Shown here: piece by piece, positions 21,960 to 34,380 of the stretch
Numbering within the stretch: position 1 is the stretch's first letter
How the letters are laid out: each line of letters starts with the position of its first letter
Translations under genes and position numbers: made by a program
Assembly: GCA_944470555.2 (NCBI GenBank)
Contig: OX104127.1
Location: 161,733,276 to 161,797,275 of the forward strand
DNA: 64,000 nt
Origin: Heterobilharzia americana
Taxonomy: Eukaryota; Platyhelminthes; Trematoda; Strigeidida; Schistosomatidae
Reading direction: 5' to 3'
Notes under the pieces: model-generated
Seen by the model: only the letters and a program-made list of their open reading frames with translations
Databases searched by the model: none
Told to the model about the DNA's origin: nothing

Positions 21960-24900
21960 TATCTTTATTCTCAAGTTAGGAAGTTGACATGAGAGAGGCC
22001 AGTTTACAGGTCTCATCAAATTGATAACTTCAGAGAAACAAAAGTTTTTAGCAGTATTGAATGATACAGAGGGAGGACATTAGACTATCATGGTACCAAG
22101 CGTCTAAATGATATGAAAATAGCAGGAAAATATCACTTTACAGTACATACACATCGTTCTGAGCTTAGGTCGTTTCTGCTCACAATTCTTTCTTTACACC
22201 AAACGGCGCAATATTCGGTGTTTGCGTTGTGAATAGTCGACATGATTGACCCATCTGCAAGGCCCAGTGTTTCGTCAGATAAACGTCAATTTCAACAGTA
22301 ATTCTTATGTTCGTAGATTTACTGACCAGTAATAACTTACTCCGATGATTTCAGTAATAAGTAAGTATCCATACAATCATTTAATCCGGGTGAATGTCTG
22401 AGTTCAGGCGTTTCTCACTCTTCAAGCGTTGCCTTTCCCAGCAATTCAGATTGATAGTACTGAAAACATTTGTTGTGGTGCAAGTGATTAGAAAATGGAA
22501 GGATCGTCGTTCAACAGTGGTGAATATTACACATGTGTAAAACTTCGTAGACTTCACATTAAAGTATGCAACATTGTCGAGGGGATGCATTGGCTGTTAA
22601 CTGACTTCTATCAGATGGATTGATGCAAGACGAAGTACTAGAGAAATCTGTTGCATGGCACTATTATGGATGTGTTGCTGTTAAGTAAAGTGAACTCTCG
22701 GGTTGAATTGTTGATCCAGGTTTTCGCTGCATTTGTCACGGACCAGAAATCGGATACCAGTTATTGTGCTTAGGGTTTCGTATTTGGCAACATTTAGGGC
22801 ACTGGTAGGGAGGTGAGTTCGTTGCCAAGCTGTTCAAGAAACAGGAAAATCGGGGTGAGCCAGTTGGATACCTCCAACATCAGTTTCCAGTATTAGGTAC
22901 GAAGTAGGATTTCCAGTAAGTTGATAATTTTTGATAGAACTAGTGCTTAGGACTTCTTCGTCAGGCTGATACTAAAAATAGAAGAGAAAAGAAGGCGCAA
23001 GGAGAAAGTGGGCAGTGGAAAAGCACGAGAAAAAAGCTGGGAGGAGAGAAGTCCTGGTCTTTTTAAAGTCATTCGAACTATATGTAAACTTCAAACTGTT
23101 CATTTGAGAGTGGATCTTCCTTTTTTTCTTACATGAAGTTCATGCGAGTTATTAGATGGGGAGATTTGTCGGTAAAGTTAAATGGAACATTGGCTGTATA
23201 TTTGTACTGCACAGTCCAACCAGATGGACTAGTAATCAAACACCCTTTATGAGTCCATTGAGGTAAGAAGTACTTGAGATTTATGACAGCTTTACTCGAT
23301 ACGTTTAGAGGTCTTAATATGCTTTCATTAGCACAGAACGCATATATAGTGCCTAGGCAAGTGATAGACTCATCATCTCTTACGAGCTTATCAAGTGCAG
23401 AATGAAAGATAGGCAATGAACTTGCAGTACGTATTTTCTCAGGAAGTCTACTCCAGATGTGAGAGAAGTTATTGAGGAAGAAGTTTCTTTGCAATTTGGT
23501 CTTACGACACTCATTTCCCGCTAACAAGTTGTGATTACGTAAATAGTGAGTAGATGTTACAACTATTTTAATTTCCAGGCCATGTGAGTGCACTTGCTTA
23601 CGAAGTAATTTATAGTAAAATATAAGATTCATTCCAAGTCGCCTCTTTCAGAGAGGTTCCAGTCCTAGCATGTTGCATCTCGAGATGTAGTCTAGGCTGC
23701 AGTCAGCTCCTAGTGTACTTAGTGTAAAGTGGCGTTGCACTACTTCAATTTTTCCCTTGCTGCTTGTGCCAAAGCCACTTAAGATAAACGGGCAGTGCTC
23801 TAAATTTGGACGGATGCTCACTCTGTAGAGCAGGACCCTTGATTCGGTGCTACAAAAGTTACGGACGATGCACCAAAGGAGTCTAAGTGACTTAGGTGCG
23901 ATGCAAGCCGTCTGCTCAGAGAATGTGGAGTCACTGGAATATCTAAGACCAAGATCTAGCACTGAAGAATATCCAGGTAGCTTTCGCCCACACACTTCGA
24001 GAGACATATCTAGGTTATCACTGCTTATACTAAGCCAAACACATTTATCAATGCTGAACTGGAGATGGGACTCGTCACACCATTTAGCAACTCCACCTAA
24101 TTCTTGTCGAGCAGTAGATAGCGTATTACCTAGTTCATGAGTGTGACATGAGTATACAACCCTAAGGTCATCAGCTTATAAGAATGTTTCACCTACAGGG
24201 AAGCGCTTGCACACACTGTTAATATAAGTTATGAACAACAAAGGTCCAAGGACGCTGCCCTGTATTACTCCACTAGTTATGAGCCTAGTGTAGGTTGCAT
24301 AGAATTTACTTCGATGATTTGGCTCCGATCACTAAAAAATGATTTTAGCCAATGAATTAAAGGGCCACGAATGCCAACTGATTGTAGCTTATCAAGGAGG
24401 ATTCTGTGTGGCACATTGTCAAATGCCTTTGATATGCCTAAGTATAGAACAGTGACAGTCTTACTCGCCTTGCGGCTACTAGTGATAAGTTTGAGGAAGT
24501 CGAAATGGCAGGTAACGCAAGACCAGTTTTTGATGAAGCCGTGCTCAGACTTTGTGATGAAGTTTTCTGTAAGTGGGCAGCCAGATATGCTGCCCTTAAT
24601 CACTTTTTCCGTAATTCGGGAGACGGCTGGCGCTATATTGATAGGTCCGTAGTTCCCAACATTCGCTTTGTCACTGGACTTGTAGCGAGGAATTATAAAG
24701 CTGGTTTTCCACCCACTGGGACACCCTGCACTTTCCACTGATGGTGTGAATATCTTAAGCAAGAATAGCGGCATATCATCAGCACTTTTTCTGATGACTA
24801 TTGAGTTTAGGCCATTTATCCCCGTACCTGTCGATAGCCTCAAGTTTTTAACAGCCTCTGTGATGCTTTTGACAGTGAACTCCACTTTAGTACATGAACT

Positions 24901-26161
24901 AGCGATAATTGGAGTAAAGCTAGTGGGGTTGAGGGCATTATGGTTGGAATTAGCGAATGATTCGCCAAACAGTTCACTAATCTTGAGGGGATCGTTGTGT
25001 ACCATTCCATTATGTAGTAGATAGGCTACATCCGTTGATGGCCTCAGACGTTTACTCAGAAGGGATGTCAACTTGTGTATTCTAGGGCCGCTTTTGAAAG
25101 CAACGATCTCTTCGTTTACTGCGTGTTTCGCACGTAGTGTCTTGAAAGATTCGTAAGTCTCATGAACTAAGTGCGGTGACATGAAGTCTTTCGATGAGTG
25201 GTAATGCGATGATAGTTTCCTAAGTTTTTTGCGGAGTATTTTAGGAATATATGGGTCTGGCTCCTTATAAACCTTAACTGTTTTCGTAGGAGCAGCAGTA
25301 TCTAGACACAGCTGTATATTTCTGTAGAAAACTGAAAGTGTGTGTGTTAATGAGGCTGTGGTAAAGTAGTCATCCCATGAAGAGCACCTGAGTAGCTCGA
25401 TGAGTACTTCCCACTATATTCTTATAGCTTCTATGCCCAGTATAATTTAAAGACTGTTTATTTTTCTCATTGGGAGGAAGAATTGGTAAGTAACAGAATA
25501 CCATCCTGTGGTCACTGTCAGAGAATTTCCCACTAACGTGGGTAGTGACAGGGATGATGTCACGGCAAAAGACTAGGTCCAGTATGCTATATCTACGCAT
25601 GGGTTGCTGCATGTATTGCTTCCAGCCACGGACATCTGTGACAGCAAGTGCTTCATCGAAGCGTCGTGGTCCGCGATCGACCCTTCACTTAACTTCAGGC
25701 AAGTTAAAGTCGCCCGCAATCAGTTTGAAGTCAACAGTGGGGGATCCACTGTGGGCAAAGGATCCAGCCATCAGTTCATCAATTTCTTTTGTCGAACATG
25801 GTGCTTTATACACACAGTCTATGAGGATTTTGTAGTTGGTACTGTTGATAACGATCCAAAGTGAGTCCGGCAGATCATTGAGGATATCATCTTTAATCTT
25901 ATTTGAGGTGGCAAGGCTACACACACAGATCAAACAGCCCCCACCAAGCTTGTGGTCACGATTGGTGCGATATAGAGTGTAACCATCTATACACAGGTCC
26001 ACGTCTAGGATTGAGTCAGTACACCATGATTCAGTAACTATAATACAGTGAGTTTGGTTAGCAAAACTATTGTTCTAAGGTCGGACATTTTCTTAAGCGA
26101 CGAGCGGGCACCAATAGGTAGGAGCGTGAAAAAGCAACAATGGCTTGCAAAGTAACTGGTC
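21960..26161 (-). mobile_element. CR1-clade LINE ORF2 and 3' UTR (family B), 5' edge cut by inverted arm
   Basis: On the minus strand the endonuclease begins right at the edge of the inverted repeat (ARSSLKKMSDLRTIVLLT, about 26130-26040), continues at 26002-25685 (GYTLYRTNRDHKLGGGC and the catalytic GDFNLPEVK), and at 25612-25370 holds SILDLVF and the SDSDHRMVF motif. The reverse transcriptase (25182-24277) has AVSRITEKVI, GFIKNWSC, YLGISKAFDNVPHRILLDKL and WLKSFFSDRSQII. Past a stop it continues with GVIQGSVLGPLLF and a catalytic box in which the aromatic residue is replaced by a stop (stop-ADD, near 24170). The C-terminal part is at 24007-23129. The 3' UTR extends to about 21960. At least four stops or frameshifts make it inactive. 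An ORF1 of the same orientation lies beyond the inverted arm at 27087-28206. Confidence 0.85.
22017..22754 (-). repeat. Left arm of a perfect 738-bp inverted repeat (family B 3' UTR)
   Basis: I compared this segment line by line with the reverse complement of 26162-26899 and found no mismatch over 738 bases. Position x in this arm pairs with 48916 minus x. It lies within the natural 3' untranslated region of the family B LINE, since a diverged version occupies the same relative place in the copy at 18240-20540. Confidence 0.92.
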
Positions 26162-26899
26162 TCCGATTTCTGGTCCGTGACAAATGCAGCGAAAACCTGG
26201 ATCAACAATTCAACCCGAGAGTTCACTTTACTTAACAGCAACACATCCATAATAGTGCCATGCAACAGATTTCTCTAGTACTTCGTCTTGCATCAATCCA
26301 TCTGATAGAAGTCAGTTAACAGCCAATGCATCCCCTCGACAATGTTGCATACTTTAATGTGAAGTCTACGAAGTTTTACACATGTGTAATATTCACCACT
26401 GTTGAACGACGATCCTTCCATTTTCTAATCACTTGCACCACAACAAATGTTTTCAGTACTATCAATCTGAATTGCTGGGAAAGGCAACGCTTGAAGAGTG
26501 AGAAACGCCTGAACTCAGACATTCACCCGGATTAAATGATTGTATGGATACTTACTTATTACTGAAATCATCGGAGTAAGTTATTACTGGTCAGTAAATC
26601 TACGAACATAAGAATTACTGTTGAAATTGACGTTTATCTGACGAAACACTGGGCCTTGCAGATGGGTCAATCATGTCGACTATTCACAACGCAAACACCG
26701 AATATTGCGCCGTTTGGTGTAAAGAAAGAATTGTGAGCAGAAACGACCTAAGCTCAGAACGATGTGTATGTACTGTAAAGTGATATTTTCCTGCTATTTT
26801 CATATCATTTAGACGCTTGGTACCATGATAGTCTAATGTCCTCCCTCTGTATCATTCAATACTGCTAAAAACTTTTGTTTCTCTGAAGTTATCAATTTG
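26162..26899 (+). repeat. Right arm of the perfect 738-bp inverted repeat
   Basis: This is the exact reverse complement of 22017-22754, 3407 bp away. It sits between ORF1 (27087-28206) and the start of the endonuclease of the family B element, where no 3' UTR should be. It is therefore the displaced, inverted copy. At 26900 and 26161 the match ends abruptly, apart from five more matching bases after one mismatch on the outer side. Confidence 0.92.
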
Positions 26900-27086
26900 C
26901 TGAGATCCGAACAAATCTTGGTAGGGTTCATAAGTGGGCAAGTTTTTTAACGGGGGTGTGCATCTTTTCCCAAACTACTGACAAGGATTATTTAGTTGCG
27001 CGTCTGAACAGTAGTTAGGTGTTTGTGATATGTGGGACATTTGAGCGTTCGGTGCGCTACTCGGCAGCACTTTTTGACCGCTGTGG
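26900..27086. other. Segment between inverted arm and ORF1 of family B
   Basis: Probably LINE sequence between ORF1 and ORF2. No open frame. The copy at 18240-20540 does not reach this far upstream, so I cannot confirm continuity. Confidence 0.35.
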
Positions 27087-28206
27087 TTAATAAGCGTGGT
27101 CCGAAGGAGTATCTCGTGTGATGCAACCTCTAGTTGTCGTGGCACTCATTTCTGAAAAAGGGGTTTGTCGGAAAATTCGCCTTCTGGGTTCGTGTATTGC
27201 CAGCGTCTTGGCTATAAAATATTCTTCTCCATCACTGGAAAGCACGCGCCTGAAATGGTCCCTCTTCATGAACGTTTTATCTTTAGATGGTGAGGTTTCG
27301 CCCAAACTTCTGAGTTTTCTGTCACCCAGCGGGCTTCTATTTATGGTGACCTTAGGGGGGAGGTACAAACAGTTTTCTTTTTACGAGCAGCTGAAGGATC
27401 ATGCTCACTTGTAGCTAGATCTGATTGAGACAGTTGTACCAAGGAAGAGGTACATTCAACAGAATTACTGACCATGTCAGCACTTTCTGATGGTCTGTTT
27501 GTGAACACAGTAGCCTCTGTGTTTAAAGGTGACGGACTGGTCAAACTACTTTTTTGTTTCTGCCTTGGCACGCGGTTTTGTCTTGTGCAGTAGCAATATT
27601 TTTAAAGCTGCTATGTGACCCTATGTGGTCTTGTAGTTTAATAAATCTTTTGGCGTCAAATGAAGTGGTGAACTTGAAGATAACAGGGCAGCTAGACTGC
27701 GCTGACTTTTTGAGGAGGCGCTTACAGTCACAGTGTATTCCTGTCATACCGCATGAGTTTAATGCCTTTGTCTTAACTACGTCCGTAGGTAGGGTATCAG
27801 GTATGTTATAAACGATGGCCTGTTGGGAAGACGATAGTCTTTTCATTACCTCCGTCGCCAAGTGGTCTATTAAGTTTTCTGCGTTCACTACGTGGTCTGC
27901 AACTAAATTCTCATGCTTCCCTAGAAGACACGCTAATGGATGGAAATCCTCGACTATTCTCAGAATCTCTTCCATCACAGTCTTAATGCTATCGATTTCA
28001 TTTCTGTGGTCGTTAACACTGCTACTCATGACCGATACGATGTCTTCAGTTACAACAAAAGGCGTGGGGTATACCAGTTCATCAAAATCTGAGGTATACG
28101 GAGTAACAATGCTTCTGTCACACCAAAGAGCACTGGAATGACCAAGTCTTTGCTTTTTCTCACCACAGCAGTCGACTTTAGAACGTTTAGCCTTGGATTT
28201 TCCCAC
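27087..28206 (-). pseudogene. ORF1 of CR1-like LINE, family B, frameshifted
   Basis: The first 221 codons (28206-27541) start with MGKSKAKRSKVDCCGEKK and include ATEVMKRLSSSQQAIVYNIP followed by DTLP and later RRLLKKSAQSSCPVIFKF-like sequence. The same pattern occurs in ORF1 at 29624-31266 (ATEASKRLISSHNSIVLNVP). The reading continues in two further frames (27571-27341 and 27368-27087), so there are at least two frameshifts. LINE ORF1 proteins bind the element RNA; no zinc knuckle or PHD finger is visible here. Orientation and position 5' of the endonuclease region suit family B, though the inverted arm separates the two. Confidence 0.6.
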
Positions 28207-29560
28207 TTAAAAAGACGTAAAATTGAAGCTCAATGTTAAAATAGAAAACAGCGGACAGCCATACGTAACAAATGCGATTTTTGGGATTCCATTTGAATGC
28301 AGGACTGGTTAGGTAAACCTGAAAAGTGAATAACAAAAGTGAGCAGCAGGTGAAATTCGAAACAGGAGCGCAAAAATACGCAGGAGTAGATCAACCACGA
28401 TACATCTGGGTGAGTTCTTTGTACTGACTACAAAACTTATTTGAAGAAGTATCCAGAACCAACTGTTAATAGGGTAAGCTTAGGGGGAAGAAGATGAAGT
28501 TGCTCACGATGGTAATGAAAATTGGTTTGAAGCCGAAGATATCACTACGAAATAGAGAGATTAGAGGATTTTGGACCAGGTCCCAGCTAGCATTTACTTG
28601 GGGCGCACTTTGTAACATTCGGGCAAAAACCCTATAATTTTACTTTGGGCGCATTTAGGGCGACGCACGAATTCCCCCGAATGTTCCAAACCCTTTACCC
28701 GAAAGTGTCAAAAGTCCCAAAGTGCGCCCTGCGTTGAAAAACGTTGCATGCCCATCAAACAGCATGCAAAAATCAACACTCCTCTCAGGCTTCTGGCAAA
28801 TCGTTGACACTCTCTAGCGTGCTTGGTAGCCGAGTGCTCCCCGCGTATGTACCAACGGAGATAGGGACAACCTCACCATCTTCGGGGAACATATTAGGCT
28901 TACCATTTCGCATCATCACACAAGTGGACACTATACACGACCCTGCATTCTGTTGCGCGTCACATACTTCCTCAGGATCAATTACCTAGGGCTCGACGAG
29001 GATCAACGTAGATGCTGACCCCCATAGTCCTATCAGAATCGCTAAGCTGAAGGCGCCCAGTCGAGCATCCTCGCCATTTGGCATACCGTCGTGTTTCTTT
29101 GCACCGCTAGTAACTGACTCTCCAGCCAGTTAGTCAGAACCCATCGGTATTTTGGCACTATCTCGCAGATATACTATACCATCCGACCACGCTATTGTGT
29201 TCTTTCTTGGTCTCGTGTTCGCAGTCATATTACATAACTGAGGCCCTTTTGAAGCGTGCGCTTTCCTCGTGCTCTTGGATTCCGGCAATTTGGCTACCAT
29301 ACAGTTACATTTTTCGCCTGCCAACTAAATCTTCTAAACATATACGTTATCCGCTGACTGTTGCTGTCATTTTCTCCGCAACTACTGGTTGCATATCTCT
29401 GGTTTTCATCAATACGTGAACTTTGGCCTGGACCTCAGTGTTCTTCGCTATTTGACAGGAAGTTGTAGCATCTCGCTGCTTTATCTGTCAGTTTACTGCA
29501 AAAGCTGAGGTTGACAGACAACCAGTAACTTTAATCTGTGTTGCAGATAAGTCCCCAATT
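28207..29560. other. Region between two divergent LINEs, with a palindromic GC-rich segment
   Basis: The two ORF1 frames point away from each other across this stretch, which should hold both 5' untranslated regions. At 28598-28728 nested inverted pairs occur: GGGCGCACTTTG with CAAAGTGCGCCC, and AACATTCGGG with CCCGAATGTT. A long, broken minus-strand frame (about 29460-28744, including 29130-29324) lacks recognisable domains and may be a decayed ORF of either element. Confidence 0.5.
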
Positions 29561-31266
29561 TTGCTATTTTATTATCAGACAATAAAATTTTGCCTCTTTT
29601 TGTCTGTGCCCTGTAGCCTTAACATGACTAACGTTATTGCTGCCGTAAACAAACCAATCCACAAAGCTAGAAGATCAAAAGTTTCGAATTCGTCACTAGG
29701 GTCTGAAAATGGCTTATTTACTAATGGTCCTTCTGTTGATCTGTCTGACGTCATGACTGACGTATATAGTGGTGTTATTGCGAACAAGCGTAATGTTGTT
29801 GGCAACAGTAATGCGATTGCTGATCTTCAGTTTAGACCAAGCTGTCTTAAAGGTCTGATTTGCCTACTCAACCCTACAACGGACTTATCAGTGGATAACC
29901 TTATCAAGTGTGAAACATTGGTGAACTTTGCAGCCACTGAAGCCAGCAAACGATTGATTTCGTCGCACAACTCCATTGTCCTCAATGTCCCTGATAGTTT
30001 CCCATTAAGATGCGTTAAAAATGATCTCGAAGCCTGTGGTTTGCATGAATCTGTTTGCACTGTCCGGCATCTTAGGAAGAGGACTAGTAAATACCCGTGC
30101 CCAATATTATTCTAGTTTGGCTCACTGCTTGATGCGAGACACTTTTGTGGTTCACAGAAATCTGTGAGACTCGTAAGAAGCTGTGAGAATGATAGGGTAC
30201 TTCCAGATCTTACCCCATGTCAAAGACGGACACGCGTTTCGAAACCTTATGAAGTCCCTCTGGAAACTTCATCGAAACCAATGGCCACTCGAAGCTTACT
30301 GGCGCCTGGGAGTCAGCTCCCCACACCAGGTGACGTTGTAAGTGTAGATCAAAAAAGGCTGATCGAGCATATTGTTGCAAGTACGTCAGTTGCTACTGTT
30401 TCACCATCCAACATGGTAGTAAACGCCGAAACTGAAGGTCAGGTCTCCGCCAATTATGCAGATTTATTCTCAGATGATGTTGATATGGGTGGCAACGGTA
30501 ATGATACGTCCGACATACACCTGATTCGCATGAGTTTACCGACGAAACCTGCATTACTCGGGTGCAGTTACGCCGTTAAGCCTCTACGCCCTCAAATACG
30601 ATGTTGGCCTCTGGGTGTATCGACAGCGCACGGTCACAAAGTGCCATGTTTCGAAAATCTAAATCTAAAAGTCCTAGTTCGAGTATACTGCCAAAGCCAA
30701 TGGCGCAGAAGGGTTTTAGCCGGCCCCGGAGTAATTATCTTCAGACTGTTAAACCTAATGGTTTTGACTCCATTCGAAGAGTGACCCCGTTTCCTCACGT
30801 AGACACATTCACGACGTCCACCGATATGACACCAAGTACTATGGCACCCTCACTAACCAACAGAAAGGTGGGATTCGTACACCAAGGTGGTAAAAAGAGA
30901 GTGAACATGCGTAAGAATGTTCAGAACACAAATGCCTCCCATAGTCACGGAGACAAGGGCTATAGGAGAAACGATAGGTTTTTCTCCTCACACCCGTCTA
31001 CACAACATTTAAACCCAATGCACGATTCCCCCAGTGCAACGATATCACCTCCTAGTTGGAGACCTGCTGTTCAGATGCAGCCTGTGATACTGGCTCTCCA
31101 GCATATTGCACCCCACCCCTTCCCATACAGAAGTGAAACCACAGGTTTACTTGGCTCATTTCCGCAGACACCCATACCCAGGGCTCATTCTGGAAACCCA
31201 AATTTTCGCGGACTTCAAAAATTATTAGCGCCTTTTGCTGTTCAGATGATGACGCTATCGAATTAG
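29561..31266 (+). pseudogene. ORF1 of CR1-like LINE, family C
   Basis: A likely start is the ATG at about 29624 (MTNVIAAVNKPIHKARRSKV), because the basic start resembles that of the family B ORF1. The product shares ATEASKRLISSHNSIVLNVP and the following VKNDLEACGLHESVC-type segment with family B. A stop near 30113 and a frame change near 30600-30780 break it. The C-terminal part (30601-31266) is basic and rich in Ser, Pro and His. It is followed within about 110 bases by ORF2 in the same direction. I see no zinc finger. Confidence 0.65.
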
Positions 31267-31372
31267 CTACTCACAACCGCTACAGTGGTGGGGAAGATGC
31301 TATGCCAACCTGTCATCCTTCCGGCTCATACACAGTGGGTCAACACCTAACACAATATCTTATTCCCCTATT

Positions 31373-34300
31373 ATGTCCCCGAAATTAAATTCTACCCCAT
31401 GCTCCTCACCACTACAGTCCCAACTAACCTGCAAGAAAACGCTTTCCGAAAACAGGTTTAGGTACTACTGCTTATCCAATTCTTTAACCTTCTGTCTAAT
31501 TAACGCCCATTCCATATGCAATAAAATAAGTGAGATCACAGTGTTGTCGACTATGTCTAACCCCTGCCTAATATTTATCATTGAAGCTTGACGTACTCCA
31601 GACACTCCTGATTGTGATGTCTCTTTCGACAGTTATACTGTGTTTAGGGGGAGACAGATATAGTGGTAGAGGTGGTGGTTGCATCATTTCTACCAGGTCC
31701 GACATTGCTGCGACAAATTGTATTACTTCAGAACTTGATTCACTCAGTGTGGGCTATGGAGAAGTTTACAAATTCTATAACTATTCTCTTACGGTGTATT
31801 TACCGTCTCCCTCGCCCTACTGTCGATTATGACGACAGGCTTGCAGAAGTGTTCACCCATGTAACAACACTGCCCTACTCCATGAAATTTATATGCGGTG
31901 ACTTTAATATGCCTGACGTCAAGTGGCAGACACTTACTTCGCCTAGGTGGTTTGATAATTTTATTAATGTGTTGGATTCTGGAGGATGGCGCTAACGTTT
32001 AATGCAACCAACTAGACGTAATAGCATACTTGACCTAGTTTTCACGAATGGATTATTGCCTCTCACTCTTCAAGTTGGTCCAAAATTCCCGGGCAGCGAT
32101 CGCAGAGTAGTGTTTGGTGACTTCCAACTATCTTCCAGAACCACGTTAGCTCCCAGGCCAAAAACAACCACAGACTATATAAAAATGCCATCTGGAAAGA
32201 GATACAATACACGTTGCGATGCTTGGACTGGGGCTCTTACTTCACCAGTAGCTCAACACATGAACCAAGTGACATCTACAGTTCCATGAATGTAATTCAC
32301 GATCACATTGCTCCGGAGGTATCAGTATTAATTAGAAAGCCGAAAGTGAATTTCATCCTTGAAAAAGTACGTATCAACATGCGCAGACATGCCAGAAATT
32401 TCTATCGATCTAATGACTTTTCATCCCTTGCCTCATTAGAAATTGCTCATGAGAACTTCAAATCAAATAAGTTACTGGAGGCAATCGAGCAAGAAACTAG
32501 CTGCAACGCACAAACAGGAAATGCTCAATCATTGGTGAGAATTCTAAAACCCCGTGCGAACTTATCTAGAGTTATTCCCAGTAGTCTGATCATTGACGGG
32601 ACATTATTTATGATGACCCAAGTGAGATCTGTCAGCCGTTTAGCGAACATTATGCAAGCTGCTTCACGCGCGAAGATAGTGTACTAAACCTACAAATGCC
32701 CATTCCACCACACCAATCACTAAGTAATGTTTCCTTTACACAAAGAAAGATGGATGATGCAGTTGCTTCACTAGAGGACTCACATTCTGCCGGATCCGAT
32801 GGGATCCCGTCTGTTCTCCTTAAGAGGGGCAGTGAAGACATACCGTTGATCCTCATGAAGCTATTCTCAATATCCCTTACTGAGGCATGCTACCCTGACC
32901 GCTGGAAGCTGTCTTACATATCTCCCACGCATAAACCTAGGCCGACGTCAGAAATTCAAAATTATCATCCCACAAATATTACATCTGCGGTCTCTCGTAT
33001 CACGGAGAAGGTGGTTGTGCAAGAAATCAATGATTACGTGGCTGCGCATCGGCTACTTTCCTCTATGCAGCATGGTTTCTTAAAAGGTCGTTCATGTAGC
33101 ACTTGCTTATTGGATTATTTTGAGGAGGTCACCTGCGGACGAGATGAAGGTCTTTTCGTAAGTGCTCTATTTTTTGACTTCAAAAAAGCACTCGGTAAAG
33201 TACCTCATAATAGGTTAATTCTTAAGCTTCAGTCATTTGAAATTAGTGACCCTCTATTATCATGGATAAGCTCATTCCTTAGGCAGCGTACTCAAATAGT
33301 AAAGTTTAGTCAAACCTATCCCTCCCCACAGACTATTCTGAGTGGCGTCATTCAAGGTAGTGTGTTGGGACCCTTACTCTTCCTCCTTTACATAAATGAT
33401 ATTTCTAACATGATAAAATTTGGTAAACCCTACCTGTTTGCTGACGACTTACAAATTGTGTATAGTTTTCCCCACTCATCGCTAAGTGAGGGCTTTAATG
33501 GAATCCAGGAAGACCTGACGAATTTGTTCGCTTGAAGTGAAACATGGCAACTATCACTTAACTCTAGTAAATGCGGAATTCTCTGTTTCAACAACTCTTA
33601 TCCAAAAGTCAGTCTACACCCTGGTGATTCTGTGCTGCAATCTTATAACTCAGTATGTGATTTAGGTATTAGGTATTCTCGGAACTTAACGTTTACGGAA
33701 TATGCCCAGTCACTTGCCTCCAGGTGTCGGCGCTCAGTTGGCCTTTTGCTTAAACACGTACGTACCACTGAGGCCAGACTGCTTTTATTCAGGGTAATGA
33801 TCCGCCCAGTACTTGAATATGGCACAATCATCTTCAGCAATATGTATGCTTCGGATAGGATACTAATTGAGAATGTTCAAAGAAAGTTTGCCCGCTGTGT
33901 ACTGGGCCGTCACGAAGAACTTGATTGAGGGAAGGTGTAAGAAACTAAAAACTAACCCACTTTGGCTAAGATGTCTATTTTTCCGCCATTTGCATGCCAT
34001 TACCGACGCCTTTTGCGCTCCTACTTTTAAGCCTATGTCCTCATATAGTCTACGCAATCGTGAATGCACTGTACCTGTAGAAAAGCACCGCCTTAAACTA
34101 AGGTCATGATCCTTTATGTTGCAGTACAGCAAGTTATGGAATAAGCTTCTACATTTTATTCGCTCTTGCATGTCCGCATTTCAGTTTCGACGTCTACTCA
34201 ACGATTTTTTCTTTTCACAGATCTCTATAAATTTCTTGACATTCATATTATATCCACAAGTAAGAAGCCTAGTGGAGCAATCGGCACATAACAATGGTCA

Positions 34301-34380
34301 AGCCATTGCGCCCACTGTGAACGTACTCAGACCTCTAAATGTAAGAATCGGTTTTAATAAAGCCCTGCAGTCCCTTTAAT
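31373..34380 (+). mobile_element. ORF2 (endonuclease and reverse transcriptase) of CR1-like LINE, family C
   Basis: The endonuclease runs from 31373: LINAHSICNKISEI, then in shifted frames the GGGCIISTR segment near 31670 and CGDFNMPDVKW near 31900 (catalytic GDFN), then SILDLVFTNG and SDRRVVF (normally SDH) at 32002-32289. The reverse transcriptase (32696-33535) shows SAGSDGIPSVLLKR, AVSRITEKVVVQEI, HGFLKGRSC, FFDFKKALGKVPHNRL, GVIQGSVLGPLLF and the catalytic LFADDLQ (FADD, 33437-33448). After a stop at 33533-33535 the same protein continues to about 33928 (RPVLEYGTIIF). The C-terminal tail with LWNKLLHF lies near 34116-34200. Several frameshifts in the endonuclease and the stop after the RT make it non-autonomous, but it is the best preserved RT core in the window. 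Confidence 0.85.

Noticed and set aside
22381..26535. Identical 69-codon frames at 22381-22590 (minus) and 26326-26535 (plus)
   Set aside because: They are the same stretch in the two arms of the inverted repeat, within a LINE 3' UTR; the sister copy at 18240 does not keep the frame, so it is not a gene.
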